The position numbers and the translations under genes were made by a program. 64,000 nucleotides of DNA from Carposina sasakii (taxonomy: Eukaryota > Arthropoda > Insecta > Lepidoptera > Carposinidae), in NCBI GenBank assembly GCA_014607495.2, contig CP053166.1, positions 11,054,455-11,118,454 on the forward strand. The letters run 5' to 3'. Each line of letters begins with the position of its first letter. Position 1 is the stretch's first letter. The notes under the pieces were generated by a model, which was not told where the DNA came from, did not search any database, and saw only the letters and a list, made by a program, of their open reading frames with translations. Shown in pieces: positions 36,001 to 39,886 of the stretch.

Positions 36001-38893
36001 GTATATATTCCAACAACATATAGGTATATATACGGGAGGCGTAAGTTCGATCCCAGTCACTGGCCTGTACCAATGAATTTATTTCATGTACAGATGTTAA
36101 TGTTGTAATATTGTCACTTAGCTGGTGCTTCGGAAAGTACGTAAAACCGTTGGTCCTGCGCCTGATCTCTCTCCGGTCGTGTTGGCTTTCGGACTATGAG
36201 AGTGACGGAATAGAGAGTGCATCTGTGTTTGCGCACACACTTGTGCAGTATAATATTTCCTGCGTACCTGGCCAATCTCCGTAGAGGTTGTCCGGCCTTG
36301 GCCGAAATACGGTCGGAGATCATCATCATATTACAATCATTGTATGAAACTTCGATATCACATTCTAGTATTTGCAATGGACTTTGGTTCTCTCTTGCGT
36401 CCGATAGGTGGCTCCGCTACATATGTAATCTTCCTATAACCCGTACCCCAGGGGGAGCTAACCATCAGCAGCGACATGGAGAAGCTGATGGAGTCGCTGT
36501 TCATGGACAAGGTGCCGGACTCGTGGAGCAAGCTGGCCTACCCGAGCCTGCTGGGCCTGGCCGCCTGGTTCTCTGACCTGTGTCTGCGACTGACGGAGCT
36601 AGAGAACTGGACCGGCGACTTTAATGTGAGACCTTTTGCCATGGCTGTTGGAAAATGTTAACCGGCGACTTTAATGTGAGACCTTTTGCCATGGCTGTTG
36701 GAAAATGTTAACCGGCGACTTTAATGTGAGACCTTTTGCCATGGCTGTTGGAAAATGTTAACCGACGACTTTAATGTGAGACCTTTTGCCATGGCTGTTG
36801 GAAAATTTGGAAGAGTTGGAAGCCTGAGAAAAGACATAGGTTACTTTTTATCCCGGATAATTTTGACTTTTAGACGTTTTATTTCTTCTATAGTTCACGT
36901 GGACGGAGTCACGGGCGTCCACTAGTATTAATTAGATAAGCTTTTTATTTGGTCTTAAAAATCTTTTGTAACATGATTTAAGAGAATTCATATTGCTTTG
37001 ACACGTTACCTTACCAAATTACGTTGCAGAAAAACTAATACATAATGAACTATATATAGTGCATCACGGGATAAGAGCAGATTAATTAATTGTATTAAAA
37101 ATCGGTCCAGTAGTTTCGGAGCCTATACGCTGCAAGCAAACAAACAATCAAAGTTTACCTCTTTATAATATTAGTATAGATATATACTCGTACCCTAAAA
37201 AAATATAACAATTTATCCTATTTATACATATAATAAAAAAGTAACGGATCGCTGTCTATACATGGAAGTAATATGAGAAAAAATATTATAGAAGACCTTT
37301 ATCAACGCAATAGAACCCAAAACGATGATTTTTGGAATTTTTGTCTGTTTGTGGGTTTGTCTGTGCGTTTGTGCACGCTAATCTCCGAAACGACTGAACC
37401 GATTTCGATGCAGTTTTCAGGAATATATTGTGACAGGTCCCGCTTAACATATAGGCTACTTTTTATCCCGGGAAAATGTTTTTACCCCGGATAATTTCGA
37501 CATTTTGTTTTTTCTGTAGTCCACGCGGACGGAGTCGCGGGCGTCCACTAGTCAATCAATAAATATATTTTGATGTCAGTCTTCAAAATGGCGTAAAAGT
37601 TCAGTATTAACTCGTGACGTTTTGGTATCAGCTGCCGCCCGCGGTATGGCTGGCCGGCTTCTTCAACCCGCAGTCGTTTCTGACGGCCATCATGCAGCAA
37701 ACTGCGCGCAAGAACGAGTGGCCGCTAGACAAGATGTGCCTCAACTGTGACGTCACCAAGAAGAATCGCGGAGACTTCAAGTTAGTGACAGTAAAGCGAA
37801 TAATGATTTTCGAAGATTTCATCTTTATTCGAAAATGATGAGGAGGCGAGCTACTGCCTTTTTGTCTTTCATGTTTACTATATGATTCAGTTAGCTTACT
37901 GTCTTTAACCAGCTCATCGAGCCTTGATTGATGTTTTACTTTTCATTCATTAATGTCCGCCGTCTTTATTTCGTTAATCGTAGTAGGTAGCCATTATATC
38001 CATCACCCATCCGAATATTCCCCTATTCTCTCAGCGCACCGCCCCGCGAAGGCGCAAACATCCACGGTCTGTACATGGAAGGCGCGCGCTGGGACACCGC
38101 GACGGGCGGTATCGTGGAGTCACGCATGATGGAGCTCTTCCCCATGATGCCGGTGGTCTTTGTCAAGGCCGTCACCCAGGATAAACAGGATACCAAAAAT
38201 GTGTATGAGTGCCCGGTCTATAAGATTCGGTGAGTGGATAGTACGCGGTTTACTTGCCATCCTTTTCATGTGCCATTTTATAAATTTCGGTAATTTTTGT
38301 AAAGGATCTTTCTTATTATTCTTATGTTCGATTCTTATTTGTGATAATGTGAGGATGTTGGAATGTTTTTATGCTTTCACGGAAAAACTACCAAAGGATT
38401 CCTTACCTTAGATGAAACTTATTTTAACGCGGTAACTTGGCTGGTCGCAATCAATGGCTTGTCAAATTCGTATTACGTAAAATAAATTTCAAAGGAACTT
38501 TGACAGTTCAAGGCGAATATTGTACAATTTTCGCTATCGCATCGCTTCGGCTTTGCTATTGAAAATTAGGTAATCAGGGGGCGGCGCAATATAGTTTCTT
38601 TGGAAAGTTATATTGCAAAAGATTTGGCGTTTTGTTTTACGACCGGCCGCCTGCCTGACGCCAACCCTCCTCGGATATTTGTCAACGGCTATAGATAGTA
38701 AAAGATTAAGTAGTCACTTCTCATGTGGGGATAGGACATTAAGAGAGACTTTTCAAAGATATGGTTTACAACAAAATGTATTCGTGTTGGCAGGATGCGT
38801 GGCCCTACCTTCGTGTGGACCTTCAACCTGAAGACCAAAGACAAACCCACCCGCTGGACCCTGGCCGGTGTTGCCCTGCTACTGGGAGTGTAG
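50..38893 (+). CDS. axonemal dynein heavy chain, outer-arm beta class (5'-partial, 50 exons seen)
   Basis: This ATP-driven motor subunit moves microtubule doublets in axonemes (in insects chiefly sperm tails and chordotonal cilia). Fifty exons with GT..AG borders, listed in the block entries below, sum to 8,799 nt and stay in one frame to the TAG at 38891-38893, giving 2,932 residues. Full-length family members have about 4,500 residues, so roughly the N-terminal third (tail) lies upstream of the window. Four P-loops (visible residues 317-324, 598-605, 925-932, 1272-1280), a stalk and a C-terminal domain are all present. Outer-arm beta (DNAH9/11/17, Dhc93AB/kl-5) is favoured by phrases such as [26 protein letters not shown] and the C-terminal [11 protein letters not shown] cytoplasmic dynein is unlikely. 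Assignment to one paralogue within the class is inference. No frameshift or stop interrupts it, so it looks functional. Confidence 0.96.
1836..2200 (-). repeat. interspersed 'GGTGCGCCCACCACC' repeat, copy 1
   Basis: Lies in dynein intron 3. It contains a block beginning near 1842 (cactatggatgcgcccacca) that recurs at 22686-22805, 46700-46985 and, as a near-perfect palindrome, at 50745-50965. The adjoining part (about 1977-2125, including tttcgccaacaaccgtggca) recurs inverted at 46700-46860. The shared length, with one end always reading ...cacccatagtgaat, suggests a non-autonomous DNA transposon. I see no coding capacity and cannot name the family. Confidence 0.6.
3587..5919 (+). CDS. dynein exons 6-9: AAA1 (main ATPase site)
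   Basis: Exons are 3587-3743, 4212-4452, 5052-5253 and 5695-5919 (visible residues 306-580). AAA1 is the principal ATP-hydrolysing module. Exon 6 carries the Walker A motif GPAGTGKT (residues 317-324) followed by [11 protein letters not shown]. Exon 7 carries the Walker B region CFDEFNR (367-373) and the sensor segment [17 protein letters not shown]. Exon 8 holds the [18 protein letters not shown] stretch, and exon 9 the linker helix region ending FILK. All key residues of an active site (Lys323, Thr324, Asp369, Glu370) are present. The exon 6 acceptor is preceded by a nearly pure run of C (3573-3583), an unusual pyrimidine tract. Confidence 0.95.
3790..3906 (+). repeat. RTE-tailed SINE fragment
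   Basis: In intron 6. It begins cagcctattgcagtccactg and continues into the 'cgtaggcatcccccagagta' segment. The complementary strand of the full family reads [16 protein letters not shown], the 3' end of an RTE-type LINE, followed by a TGATGA tail. Here only about 115 diverged bases remain. Related copies are at 7738-7978, 11826-11897, 13130-13402, 16962-17160, 18362-18618 and 34515-34672. Confidence 0.7.
4677..4860. mobile_element. 184-bp MITE with 24-bp terminal inverted repeats
   Basis: In intron 7. The left end reads tttagggtcggttc followed by atatctgacg. The right end is its reverse complement with a single mismatch (24 paired bases). There is no open reading frame inside, so it is a non-autonomous DNA element. 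The ends also resemble the start of sequence at 9079-9095 (catttagggtcgattcctat), which suggests another, eroded relative in intron 13. Confidence 0.85.
5457..5567 (-). repeat. tRNA-headed SINE, family A copy 1
   Basis: In intron 8. On the minus strand the tRNA-like core (about 5491-5560) has a D-arm-like box (tagcccagtggtaagagcgc), a T-arm with box B (gtgggttcgattcccac) and complementary acceptor-like ends (acccgg..tcgggt). The anticodon stem does not pair as in a working tRNA, and the core is followed by the family tail gaagaattttttccatttt. Sister copies are at 30232-30430, 30675-30845 and 32566-32750, so this is a repeat and not a tRNA gene. Confidence 0.8.
6289..8963 (+). CDS. dynein exons 10-13: AAA2
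   Basis: Exons are 6289-6478, 6916-7064, 7473-7621 and 8745-8963 (visible residues 581-816). AAA2 binds ATP structurally. Exon 10 has a P-loop GFAGTGKS (598-605). Exon 11 has the Walker B-like [20 protein letters not shown], and exon 12 the sensor/arginine region [18 protein letters not shown]. Exon 13 is the helical spacer ending CPKEW across the junction to exon 14. The Walker B strand ends Asp-Gly-Asp-Ile-Asp instead of Asp-Glu, the usual non-hydrolysing form in this family. The acceptor of exon 13 lies only about 15 bp beyond a LINE tail. Confidence 0.94.
6536..6679. mobile_element. hAT-like MITE, 144 bp
   Basis: In intron 10. The ends are cagtggcgtaaatag on the left and ctatttacggcactg on the right, inverted with one mismatch. 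CAGTGGCGTA-type termini are typical of hAT superfamily elements. The flanking octamers (ctggcatt and cttgcaat) match at six of eight positions, consistent with an aged 8-bp target-site duplication. It has no coding capacity. Confidence 0.7.
7738..7978 (+). repeat. RTE-tailed SINE copy
   Basis: In intron 12. It starts cagcctattgcagtacaccg and runs through the conserved blocks gtcgccacgctgggcaggtg, gaccgcagtctgatttttgg and aggcgctgctgcc, ending in a degenerate ...ctaccgatacgacacgg. It is the same family as 13130-13402 and 18362-18618, but in the opposite orientation to those. Confidence 0.75.
8162..8444. mobile_element. 283-bp MITE with about 55-bp inverted ends
   Basis: In intron 12. The left arm starts catgaatttggtgagagtga and continues into tctcacatttacgcgacaaa. 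The right arm (about 8390-8444) is its inverse with scattered mismatches and ends tctcaccaaattcatg. The interior shows no reading frame. The LINE 3' fragment at 8445-8739 follows directly, so one may have inserted beside the other. Confidence 0.75.
8445..8739 (+). pseudogene. LINE 3'-end fragment (reverse-transcriptase C-terminus and tail)
   Basis: In intron 12. From 8546 a frame reads [20 protein letters not shown], then [12 protein letters not shown], and stops at 8663-8665. The pattern WNxLPxxVF...YN...FKxRVN is the typical extreme C-terminus of jockey/CR1-like LINE reverse transcriptases in insects. It is followed by a conserved 3' UTR ending gcctagctaattgtaaaaaaaaa. A second, 5'-truncated copy lies at 33391-33538. 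The A tail ends at 8732, about 12 bp before exon 13, so the branch-point zone of this intron is largely LINE sequence. Confidence 0.75.
9084..9365. mobile_element. MITE related to the one at 28500-28760
   Basis: In intron 13. It shares the terminal block ttgagccgaaacgcaatcac, then taatgaac, with 28513-28545, and ends with an inverted counterpart (caacggttccgtttcggc). The middle contains accgcttgagtaataaggta, which resembles the complement of the other copy. It is probably a non-autonomous DNA transposon, and the edges are approximate. Confidence 0.6.
9370..9490. mobile_element. fold-back MITE 'AAAGTTGATGCTGTC' family, copy
   Basis: In intron 13. The inverted arms gatagcctatcttaacgata / gttgatgctgtctctatctt face agaaagacagcataatattt. 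This is the same family as the clear copies at 34842-34978 and 43799-43942. It is more diverged than those and directly abuts the preceding element, so boundaries are approximate. Confidence 0.55.
9640..14387 (+). CDS. dynein exons 14-19: AAA2/3 spacer and AAA3
   Basis: Exons are 9640-9877, 11445-11637, 11965-12142, 12789-12917, 13487-13706 and 14226-14387 (visible residues 817-1189). Exon 14 has the class-typical [19 protein letters not shown]. Exon 15 carries the AAA3 P-loop GSAGSGKT (925-932). Exon 16 carries the Walker [19 protein letters not shown] (985-1002). Exon 17 carries [18 protein letters not shown], and exon 18 the sensor-2-side [14 protein letters not shown]. The P-loop Lys and Thr and the Asp-Asp pair are intact, so nucleotide binding is expected. 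AAA3 gates release from microtubules in the dynein family. Confidence 0.95.
10302..11130 (+). pseudogene. degenerate Tc1/mariner-like (maT-type) transposase
   Basis: In intron 14. A start-like [20 protein letters not shown] at 10302 is followed by stops and frameshifts. A later stretch from 10817 reads [19 protein letters not shown], then [13 protein letters not shown], which matches the region before the second catalytic Asp of Tc1/mariner transposases found in Lepidoptera. The catalytic domain is disrupted beyond that, and I could not define terminal inverted repeats. It is an immobile relic inside the dynein intron and on the same strand. Confidence 0.75.
11826..11897 (-). repeat. RTE LINE/SINE 3' tail fragment
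   Basis: In intron 15. The + strand reads gccctgggggaggtctacat, then gcagcagtggactgcaatag, and ends in a tgatgatgttgatgatga tail. This is the standard 3' end of the RTE-derived family in this window, cut to about 70 bp. Confidence 0.7.
13130..13402 (-). repeat. RTE-tailed SINE copy
   Basis: In intron 17. The + strand reads gcatcgcgtggtgccggcag at its start and gaggcctacgtccaggagtg, then gactgcaataggctga, at its end. It is nearly full length for the family and aligns block for block with 18362-18618. The final LGEAYVQ-WTAIG-stop coding remnant shows the tail was copied from an RTE-type LINE. Confidence 0.75.
14777..18253 (+). CDS. dynein exons 20-24: AAA4
   Basis: Exons are 14777-14976, 16132-16298, 16738-16916, 17684-17761 and 18092-18253 (visible residues 1190-1451). 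Exon 21 carries the AAA4 P-loop GVGGSGKQS (1272-1280), followed by LSRLSAFIS. The Gln after Lys is usual in AAA4. Exon 22 has the Walker B region [20 protein letters not shown], and exon 23 the short [17 protein letters not shown]. Exon 24 has [20 protein letters not shown] and [11 protein letters not shown], the strongly conserved lead into the stalk. Exon 24's acceptor follows a near-pure C run (18077-18087). Confidence 0.95.
15025..15384. mobile_element. 360-bp MITE, complete copy
   Basis: In intron 20. The ends are tacagagtgatctttggtcg on the left and gaaaaacaccctgtata on the right, which pair imperfectly as inverted repeats of the type TACAGGGTG...CACCCTGTA. The interior includes ttcccgaaaactacggaatc and tcgcccgatcaagtaat. 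A second copy at 26873-27356 carries a nested insertion. There is no reading frame of note. Confidence 0.75.
15720..15905 (+). repeat. non-LTR element 3' end with AAAT microsatellite
   Basis: In intron 20. A sequence ending gttgttaactgtcccaaata runs into a (AAAT) tail at about 15880-15905. A related shorter tail (gtaagctgttaactttcctt, then aaataaataaata) is the insert inside the MITE at 26873-27356. This pattern suits a LINE or SINE 3' terminus, and the body is too short to classify. Confidence 0.5.
16962..17160 (+). repeat. RTE-tailed SINE copy
   Basis: In intron 22. It begins catcagcctatcgcagtcca and includes gccacaaggctacagccata and ggaggcactgctgcccacct. It is diverged and truncated at its far end. 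The LINE fragment at 17318-17640 lies less than 200 bp away in the same orientation. Confidence 0.7.
17318..17640 (-). pseudogene. RTE-type LINE reverse transcriptase, C-terminal fragment
   Basis: In intron 22, antisense to the dynein gene. About 108 codons read without a stop: [20 protein letters not shown], then [58 protein letters not shown] and [12 protein letters not shown]. This is the familiar C-terminus of the endonuclease/reverse transcriptase of RTE-clade LINEs in moths and butterflies. The catalytic domains are missing, so it is a 5'-truncated insertion. The clean frame suggests it is fairly young. It probably represents the source type of the RTE-tailed SINEs here. Confidence 0.85.
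17960..18072. mobile_element. small inverted-repeat element in intron 23
   Basis: Inner inverted repeats cctctagaatg (about 17987) and cattctagagg (about 18040) are flanked by a direct repeat ccacatttaca at 17961-17971 and 18062-18072, which looks like a target-site duplication. The element ends about 20 bp before the acceptor of exon 24. Confidence 0.5.
18362..18618 (-). repeat. RTE-tailed SINE copy
   Basis: In intron 24. The + strand begins gccgcgtggtgccggcagag and ends ctgcaataggctgatgatga. It is the most complete copy in the window. The tail codes [16 protein letters not shown] and finishes with a TGATGA run, the RTE hallmark. Confidence 0.8.
18843..21584 (+). CDS. dynein exons 25-30: stalk and microtubule-binding domain
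   Basis: Exons are 18843-19091, 19613-19724, 20138-20400, 20734-20814, 20906-21121 and 21436-21584 (visible residues 1452-1808). This is an antiparallel coiled coil with the microtubule-binding tip. Exon 25 ends AAA4 and starts coiled coil 1 ([20 protein letters not shown]). Exons 26-27 are Glu/Lys/Ala-rich helix, reaching [20 protein letters not shown] at the base of the tip. Exons 28-29 form the tip ([10 protein letters not shown]..., [20 protein letters not shown]). Coiled coil 2 runs from [20 protein letters not shown] through exon 30. The arms show no indel that would shift registry, though I could not align them. Confidence 0.95.
19149..19255. repeat. about 35-bp tandem repeat, three copies
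   Basis: In intron 25. The unit tcccacttctgatcttacat plus about 15 bases (acaaagtaa-like) appears three times with small changes, ending at cccacttctgatattata. A further stray unit (tcccaattctgatctgtctg) lies at 19370. No coding sense is apparent. Confidence 0.7.
20525..20660 (+). repeat. SINE remnant with box B
   Basis: In intron 27. The segment gtttgggttcgactcccggt, then acaaacatttattgatgatg, followed by gttgtttccgagtcatg-like sequence, matches the head-plus-body layout of common lepidopteran tRNA-derived SINEs. The box A side is eroded, so this is not a tRNA gene. Confidence 0.6.
21867..25015 (+). CDS. dynein exons 31-35: AAA5 and buttress
   Basis: Exons are 21867-22026, 22425-22591, 23633-23834, 24251-24381 and 24731-25015 (visible residues 1809-2123). 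AAA5 has no working ATPase site in dyneins. Here [16 protein letters not shown] sits in the first strand, PQLQGIKWIK spans the exon 32/33 junction, and the Walker B-equivalent strand is [20 protein letters not shown]. Exon 34 continues [20 protein letters not shown], a strongly conserved stretch. Exon 35 is almost wholly helical, opening [20 protein letters not shown]; this is the buttress hairpin that touches the stalk. Confidence 0.95.
22073..22280 (+). repeat. local direct duplication in intron 31
   Basis: The segment atagttacctagagttttag plus caaatgcagtaatc occurs at 22079-22113 and 22218-22252. The downstream piece ccaagtttagcgtccttctt also occurs twice (about 22168 and 22253). The spacing suggests a simple tandem duplication of about 140 bp followed by a deletion in one copy. 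It is entirely intronic. Confidence 0.7.
22686..22805 (+). repeat. 'GGTGCGCCCACCACC' repeat, copy 2
   Basis: In intron 32. From tctggtttctcatggcgatt to ggtgggcgcacccatagtga it matches one arm of the palindrome at 50745-50965 and the end of the 46700-46985 copy. It begins abruptly, so it is truncated at its left side. Confidence 0.65.
23498..23542. repeat. perfect 18-bp-arm hairpin
   Basis: In intron 32. The arms actatctcattcggacac and gtgtccgaatgagatagt are exact inverse complements separated by nine bases. It stands alone as far as I can see, with no other copy in the window. It may be the core of a small inverted-repeat element. Confidence 0.8.
25635..30034 (+). CDS. dynein exons 36-41: AAA5/AAA6 spacer and AAA6
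   Basis: Exons are 25635-25890, 26537-26718, 28017-28148, 28810-28942, 29398-29624 and 29911-30034 (visible residues 2124-2474). Exon 36 gives [20 protein letters not shown] and the helix ending [13 protein letters not shown]. Exon 38 gives [20 protein letters not shown]. Exon 39 opens AAA6 proper ([16 protein letters not shown]). Exon 40 holds [16 protein letters not shown] and the strand [17 protein letters not shown], and exon 41 the [20 protein letters not shown] lead-out. The P-loop position reads LSPGVDP, not GKT, as expected because AAA6 does not bind nucleotide. Confidence 0.95.
26873..27356. mobile_element. MITE copy interrupted by a retroelement tail
   Basis: In intron 37. It matches the 360-bp MITE at 15025-15384 at both ends (tacaggttgatttttggtcg; cgaaaaaacatcctgtata). 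About 105 bp are inserted after ttttttcacgag at roughly 27062-27168. The insert ends gtaagctgttaactttcctt plus an AAATA run, like the retroelement tail at 15840-15905. This gives an insertion order: MITE first, retroelement second. Confidence 0.75.
28223..28476. mobile_element. 254-bp MITE with about 60-bp terminal inverted repeats
   Basis: In intron 38. The left end tatacaggtgtaacaaaaag, continuing ggtatgttaagcgaaaagct, is mirrored at the right end (agcttttcgcttaacatacc, ending ttgttacaccctgtata). TA bases flank the ends, as in Tc1/mariner-type elements. The same family occurs at 50074-50313 inside the ankyrin gene. It begins only 74 bp after exon 38. Confidence 0.85.
28500..28760. mobile_element. 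MITE related to the one at 9084-9365
   Basis: In intron 38. Inverted ends ttgagccgaaacgcaaccac and gtggttgcgttacggttctt bound an interior with tattgcttcgcacagaggtt. The partner in intron 13 has the same termini and the gaggcaatatatacttaccg-type interior. The edges are approximate. Confidence 0.65.
30232..30430 (-). repeat. tRNA-headed SINE, family A copy 2
   Basis: In intron 41. On the minus strand, head to tail: tagctatcgggatgaaaaat, aacgttgccaat, the tRNA-like core with box B (gtgggttcgattcccaccc), then gaggaattttttccatttct. It lies in opposite orientation to the next copy, 245 bp away. Confidence 0.8.
30675..30845 (+). repeat. tRNA-headed SINE, family A copy 3
   Basis: In intron 41. It begins tatatcgggatgaaaaaata and proceeds through aacgttgccaataatgtaat to a tRNA-like core (acccggtagctcacttggtg ... 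gtgggttcgagtcccactcg) and the tail gaagaatttttttcc. It runs into the Helitron-like element at 30844, which appears to have inserted at its tail. Confidence 0.8.
30844..31073 (+). mobile_element. Helitron-like non-autonomous element
   Basis: In intron 41. It opens tctatacatataataaaatt and closes with a GC-rich hairpin region (tccacgcggacggagtcgcg) followed by ggcgtccactag, then T. A 5' TC and a 3' CTAG before T, with a subterminal hairpin, are Helitron traits. The interior carries cgatttcgatgcagttttca and caggtcccacttaacatata, shared with 37227-37554, 62125-62407 and 63738-64000, and, inverted, 55050-55260. No protein is encoded. The superfamily call is inference. Confidence 0.6.
31386..38893 (+). 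CDS. dynein exons 42-50: C-terminal domain
   Basis: Exons are 31386-31522, 32179-32374, 33640-33813, 34413-34481, 35066-35248, 36452-36625, 37632-37780, 38035-38229 and 38794-38893 (visible residues 2475-2932). Conserved marks are [99 protein letters not shown] and the terminal [13 protein letters not shown]...[10 protein letters not shown]. Exon 45 (23 codons) contains a Gly/Ala-rich insert ([10 protein letters not shown]). The donor of exon 47 lies within a 50-bp tandem repeat. Translation stops at the TAG at 38891, the expected family C-terminus. Confidence 0.96.
31590..31858 (+). repeat. 'GGGCATACTGTACAAGTCAG' repeat, copy 1
   Basis: In intron 42. It starts cttctatgctgctctggaag and runs through cccgggcatactgtacaagt, actataccctcaaaattggt and ggcccttggtgctctgccta to a (TATG) tail. 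Near-identical copies lie at 35443-35675 (inverted) and 59600-59874. The simple-repeat tail suggests a SINE-like or LINE-derived sequence. It has no coding potential. Confidence 0.7.
32566..32750 (+). repeat. tRNA-headed SINE, family A copy 4
   Basis: In intron 43. Full layout: tagctatcgggatgaagaat, aacgttgccaatgtgtaat, the core acccggtggcttagtggtta ... cgtgggttcgattcccactc, tail gaagaattttttccatttt, ending in ctttattaataattttataa. It is the cleanest member of the family here. Confidence 0.8.
33060..33390 (+). repeat. tRNA-headed SINE, family B copy 1
   Basis: In intron 43. The tRNA-like head gggtgatagcacagtggtta ... gcgtaagttcgatcccagtc is followed by a long body (gcctgatctctctccggtag, tgagagtaacggaatagaga, gtttgcgcacacacttgtgc) and a (CAT) tail. 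This body is a widespread lepidopteran SINE. It ends where the truncated LINE tail at 33391 begins. Confidence 0.8.
33391..33538 (+). pseudogene. LINE 3' tail, second copy
   Basis: In intron 43. From tgtatttcccgagcactaca to gcctagctaattgtaaaaaa it repeats 8580-8732 with few differences, but starts 35 bp further into the reverse-transcriptase C-terminus. It is a strongly 5'-truncated insertion sharing the A tail. Confidence 0.75.
33857..34062 (-). mobile_element. diverged Helitron-like / interspersed element
   Basis: In intron 44. It opens ctagcggacccgacagacgt and contains caaaatcaatccagccgatt and aacacacgaacagaagattt, then tatatttataaagatg. The CTAG edge and the AT-rich far end parallel the other Helitron-like copies, but the body differs, so this is probably a separate family of the same type. 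Confidence 0.5.
34515..34672 (+). repeat. RTE-tailed SINE copy (truncated)
   Basis: In intron 45. It begins acatcagtctattgcagtcc, carries caaggctactgccatagggg and ggcgggttggtgaccgcatt, and ends near gttgccaacaccgg. It is the sense-oriented partner of the families at 7738 and 16962. Confidence 0.7.
34842..34978. mobile_element. fold-back MITE, 137 bp
   Basis: In intron 45. It starts taagggccggtttgtccaaa and ends ggaaaaatcagccctaaa. The arms carry cgtcagatagcctatca and cttccgatctgacgc, with gatagagacagcattaactt opposite taaaattgatgcggtctttc. It belongs to the same family as 43799-43942, so copies sit in both the dynein and ankyrin genes. Confidence 0.75.
35443..35675 (-). repeat. 'GGGCATACTGTACAAGTCAG' repeat, copy 2
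   Basis: In intron 46. It is the inverted copy of 31590-31858. It opens with (TACA) simple repeat, then ttgtcccttacggggtaggc, and runs to cccgggaagagaagcagctg. Close similarity to the other two copies suggests recent spread. Confidence 0.7.
35928..36332 (+). repeat. tRNA-headed SINE, family B copy 2
   Basis: In intron 46. It contains cgtaagttcgatcccagtca, gcctgatctctctccggtcg and gtttgcgcacacacttgtgc, ending gatcatcatcatatt. It is longer than copy 1 because the head is rearranged and extra sequence (about 36090-36120) separates head and body. Confidence 0.7.
36611..36806 (+). repeat. 50-bp tandem repeat, four units, duplicating the exon 47 donor site
   Basis: Units start at 36611, 36661, 36711 and 36761 (the last lacks its final bases and carries one G-to-A change in accgacgact). 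Each unit holds the last 15 coding bases of exon 47 (accggcgactttaat) followed by the splice donor gtgaga and intron sequence ccttttgccatggctgttgg. The DNA therefore presents four nearly identical donors 50 bp apart. Only the first keeps the dynein frame. Reading through it meets TAA at 36659, within the end of unit 1. Confidence 0.95.
37227..37554 (+). mobile_element. Helitron-like element, longest copy
   Basis: In intron 47. The start is tttatacatataataaaaaa and the end gcgggcgtccactag followed by T. It includes ttatcaacgcaatagaaccc, cgaaacgactgaaccgattt and gacaggtcccgcttaacata. A partial copy of the terminal hairpin lies just upstream at 36837-36927. No helicase is encoded. Confidence 0.6.
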
Positions 38894-39886
38894 TGTTGCC
38901 AGGATTTGCATTTTGTTCTTATTTATTTATCATTCTGATCATGTTTAAGTTTGTTTCCTCCTTTCTAGTTTAATTCGTTTTATTGTTATTAAATTAATAT
39001 TTTTTAATAATATCTTGTTATCGTATTCGTAAAGCAGATGGTTATGTTTGAATGCGTGATATATATAAAACAGCAAAAATATGGATCTTTGAAGGCAAAT
39101 TATAGGTTGATACTGTACGTAATAGTATCAAGTAATACGACTTTACTTTTTCGTAAAATACTTTTATTATAAAAATTGCATCTCTTTTGAGTATTTTGAC
39201 AAATAGTGCTGAACAACCATGGACGGAATTTTCTATTCTAAAGCTCTTTCAATGATGAGATTTAAAAGTGCTTAACGTATATATGTAAGAATAGCTTCTG
39301 TATATTGGTAAAATATTAGAGCATCATACAGATATTATTTTAATGGGGCCTCATAATTTATTAATTAAATCTCATCATAAAATGCTCTACCTACTGTAAC
39401 TATCTTTTGAAAACAAACAATTTCACTTGTGCTTTATTTAAACTTATAACATCTCAATAGGAAGACTACACAATTATTTCATTATAACTAACAATGAGTG
39501 AGAAGAGTTTAGAAGAAAAATAATTATTTTAATACAATAAAAATATTGCACAGTAAGTATAATATCAATTAATTTTCTTTACACATTTAGAAAAATAGGA
39601 TTACCATTGTGGCATCTTTATTGGACGGATAGGTCAGTCTAATCAAAAAAATATTTACTTCAATGTGCAGTTTCAAATATATTTTTAGCCTACCTCCATT
39701 TACCTTTCTGGCAGTGTTGACTAGTTTCGTATTACTGTAGACTTTTCTAATATTCCCTTATTATTCTCTTCATCAATTAGCCCACACTCATCCACTGTTG
39801 GGAATATGCCTCTTTCCTATACCATCCACTCCGGTCCCGTAGCTCCCGCATCCACCGCCTACTATATTATTTTTATCATGATAATA
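38894..39886. other. convergent intergenic region between dynein and ankyrin genes
   Basis: The dynein stop (+) and the ankyrin-gene stop (-) face each other across 993 bp, so both 3' UTRs must share this AT-rich space. An AATAAA lies on the + strand at about 39536. Minus-strand AATAAA signals (tttatt on +) appear near 39430 and 39608, and use of either would place each poly(A) site close to or inside the other transcript. A small interspersed fragment (cactcatccactgttgggaa) occupies about 39781-39850. No further gene is visible. Confidence 0.6.
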
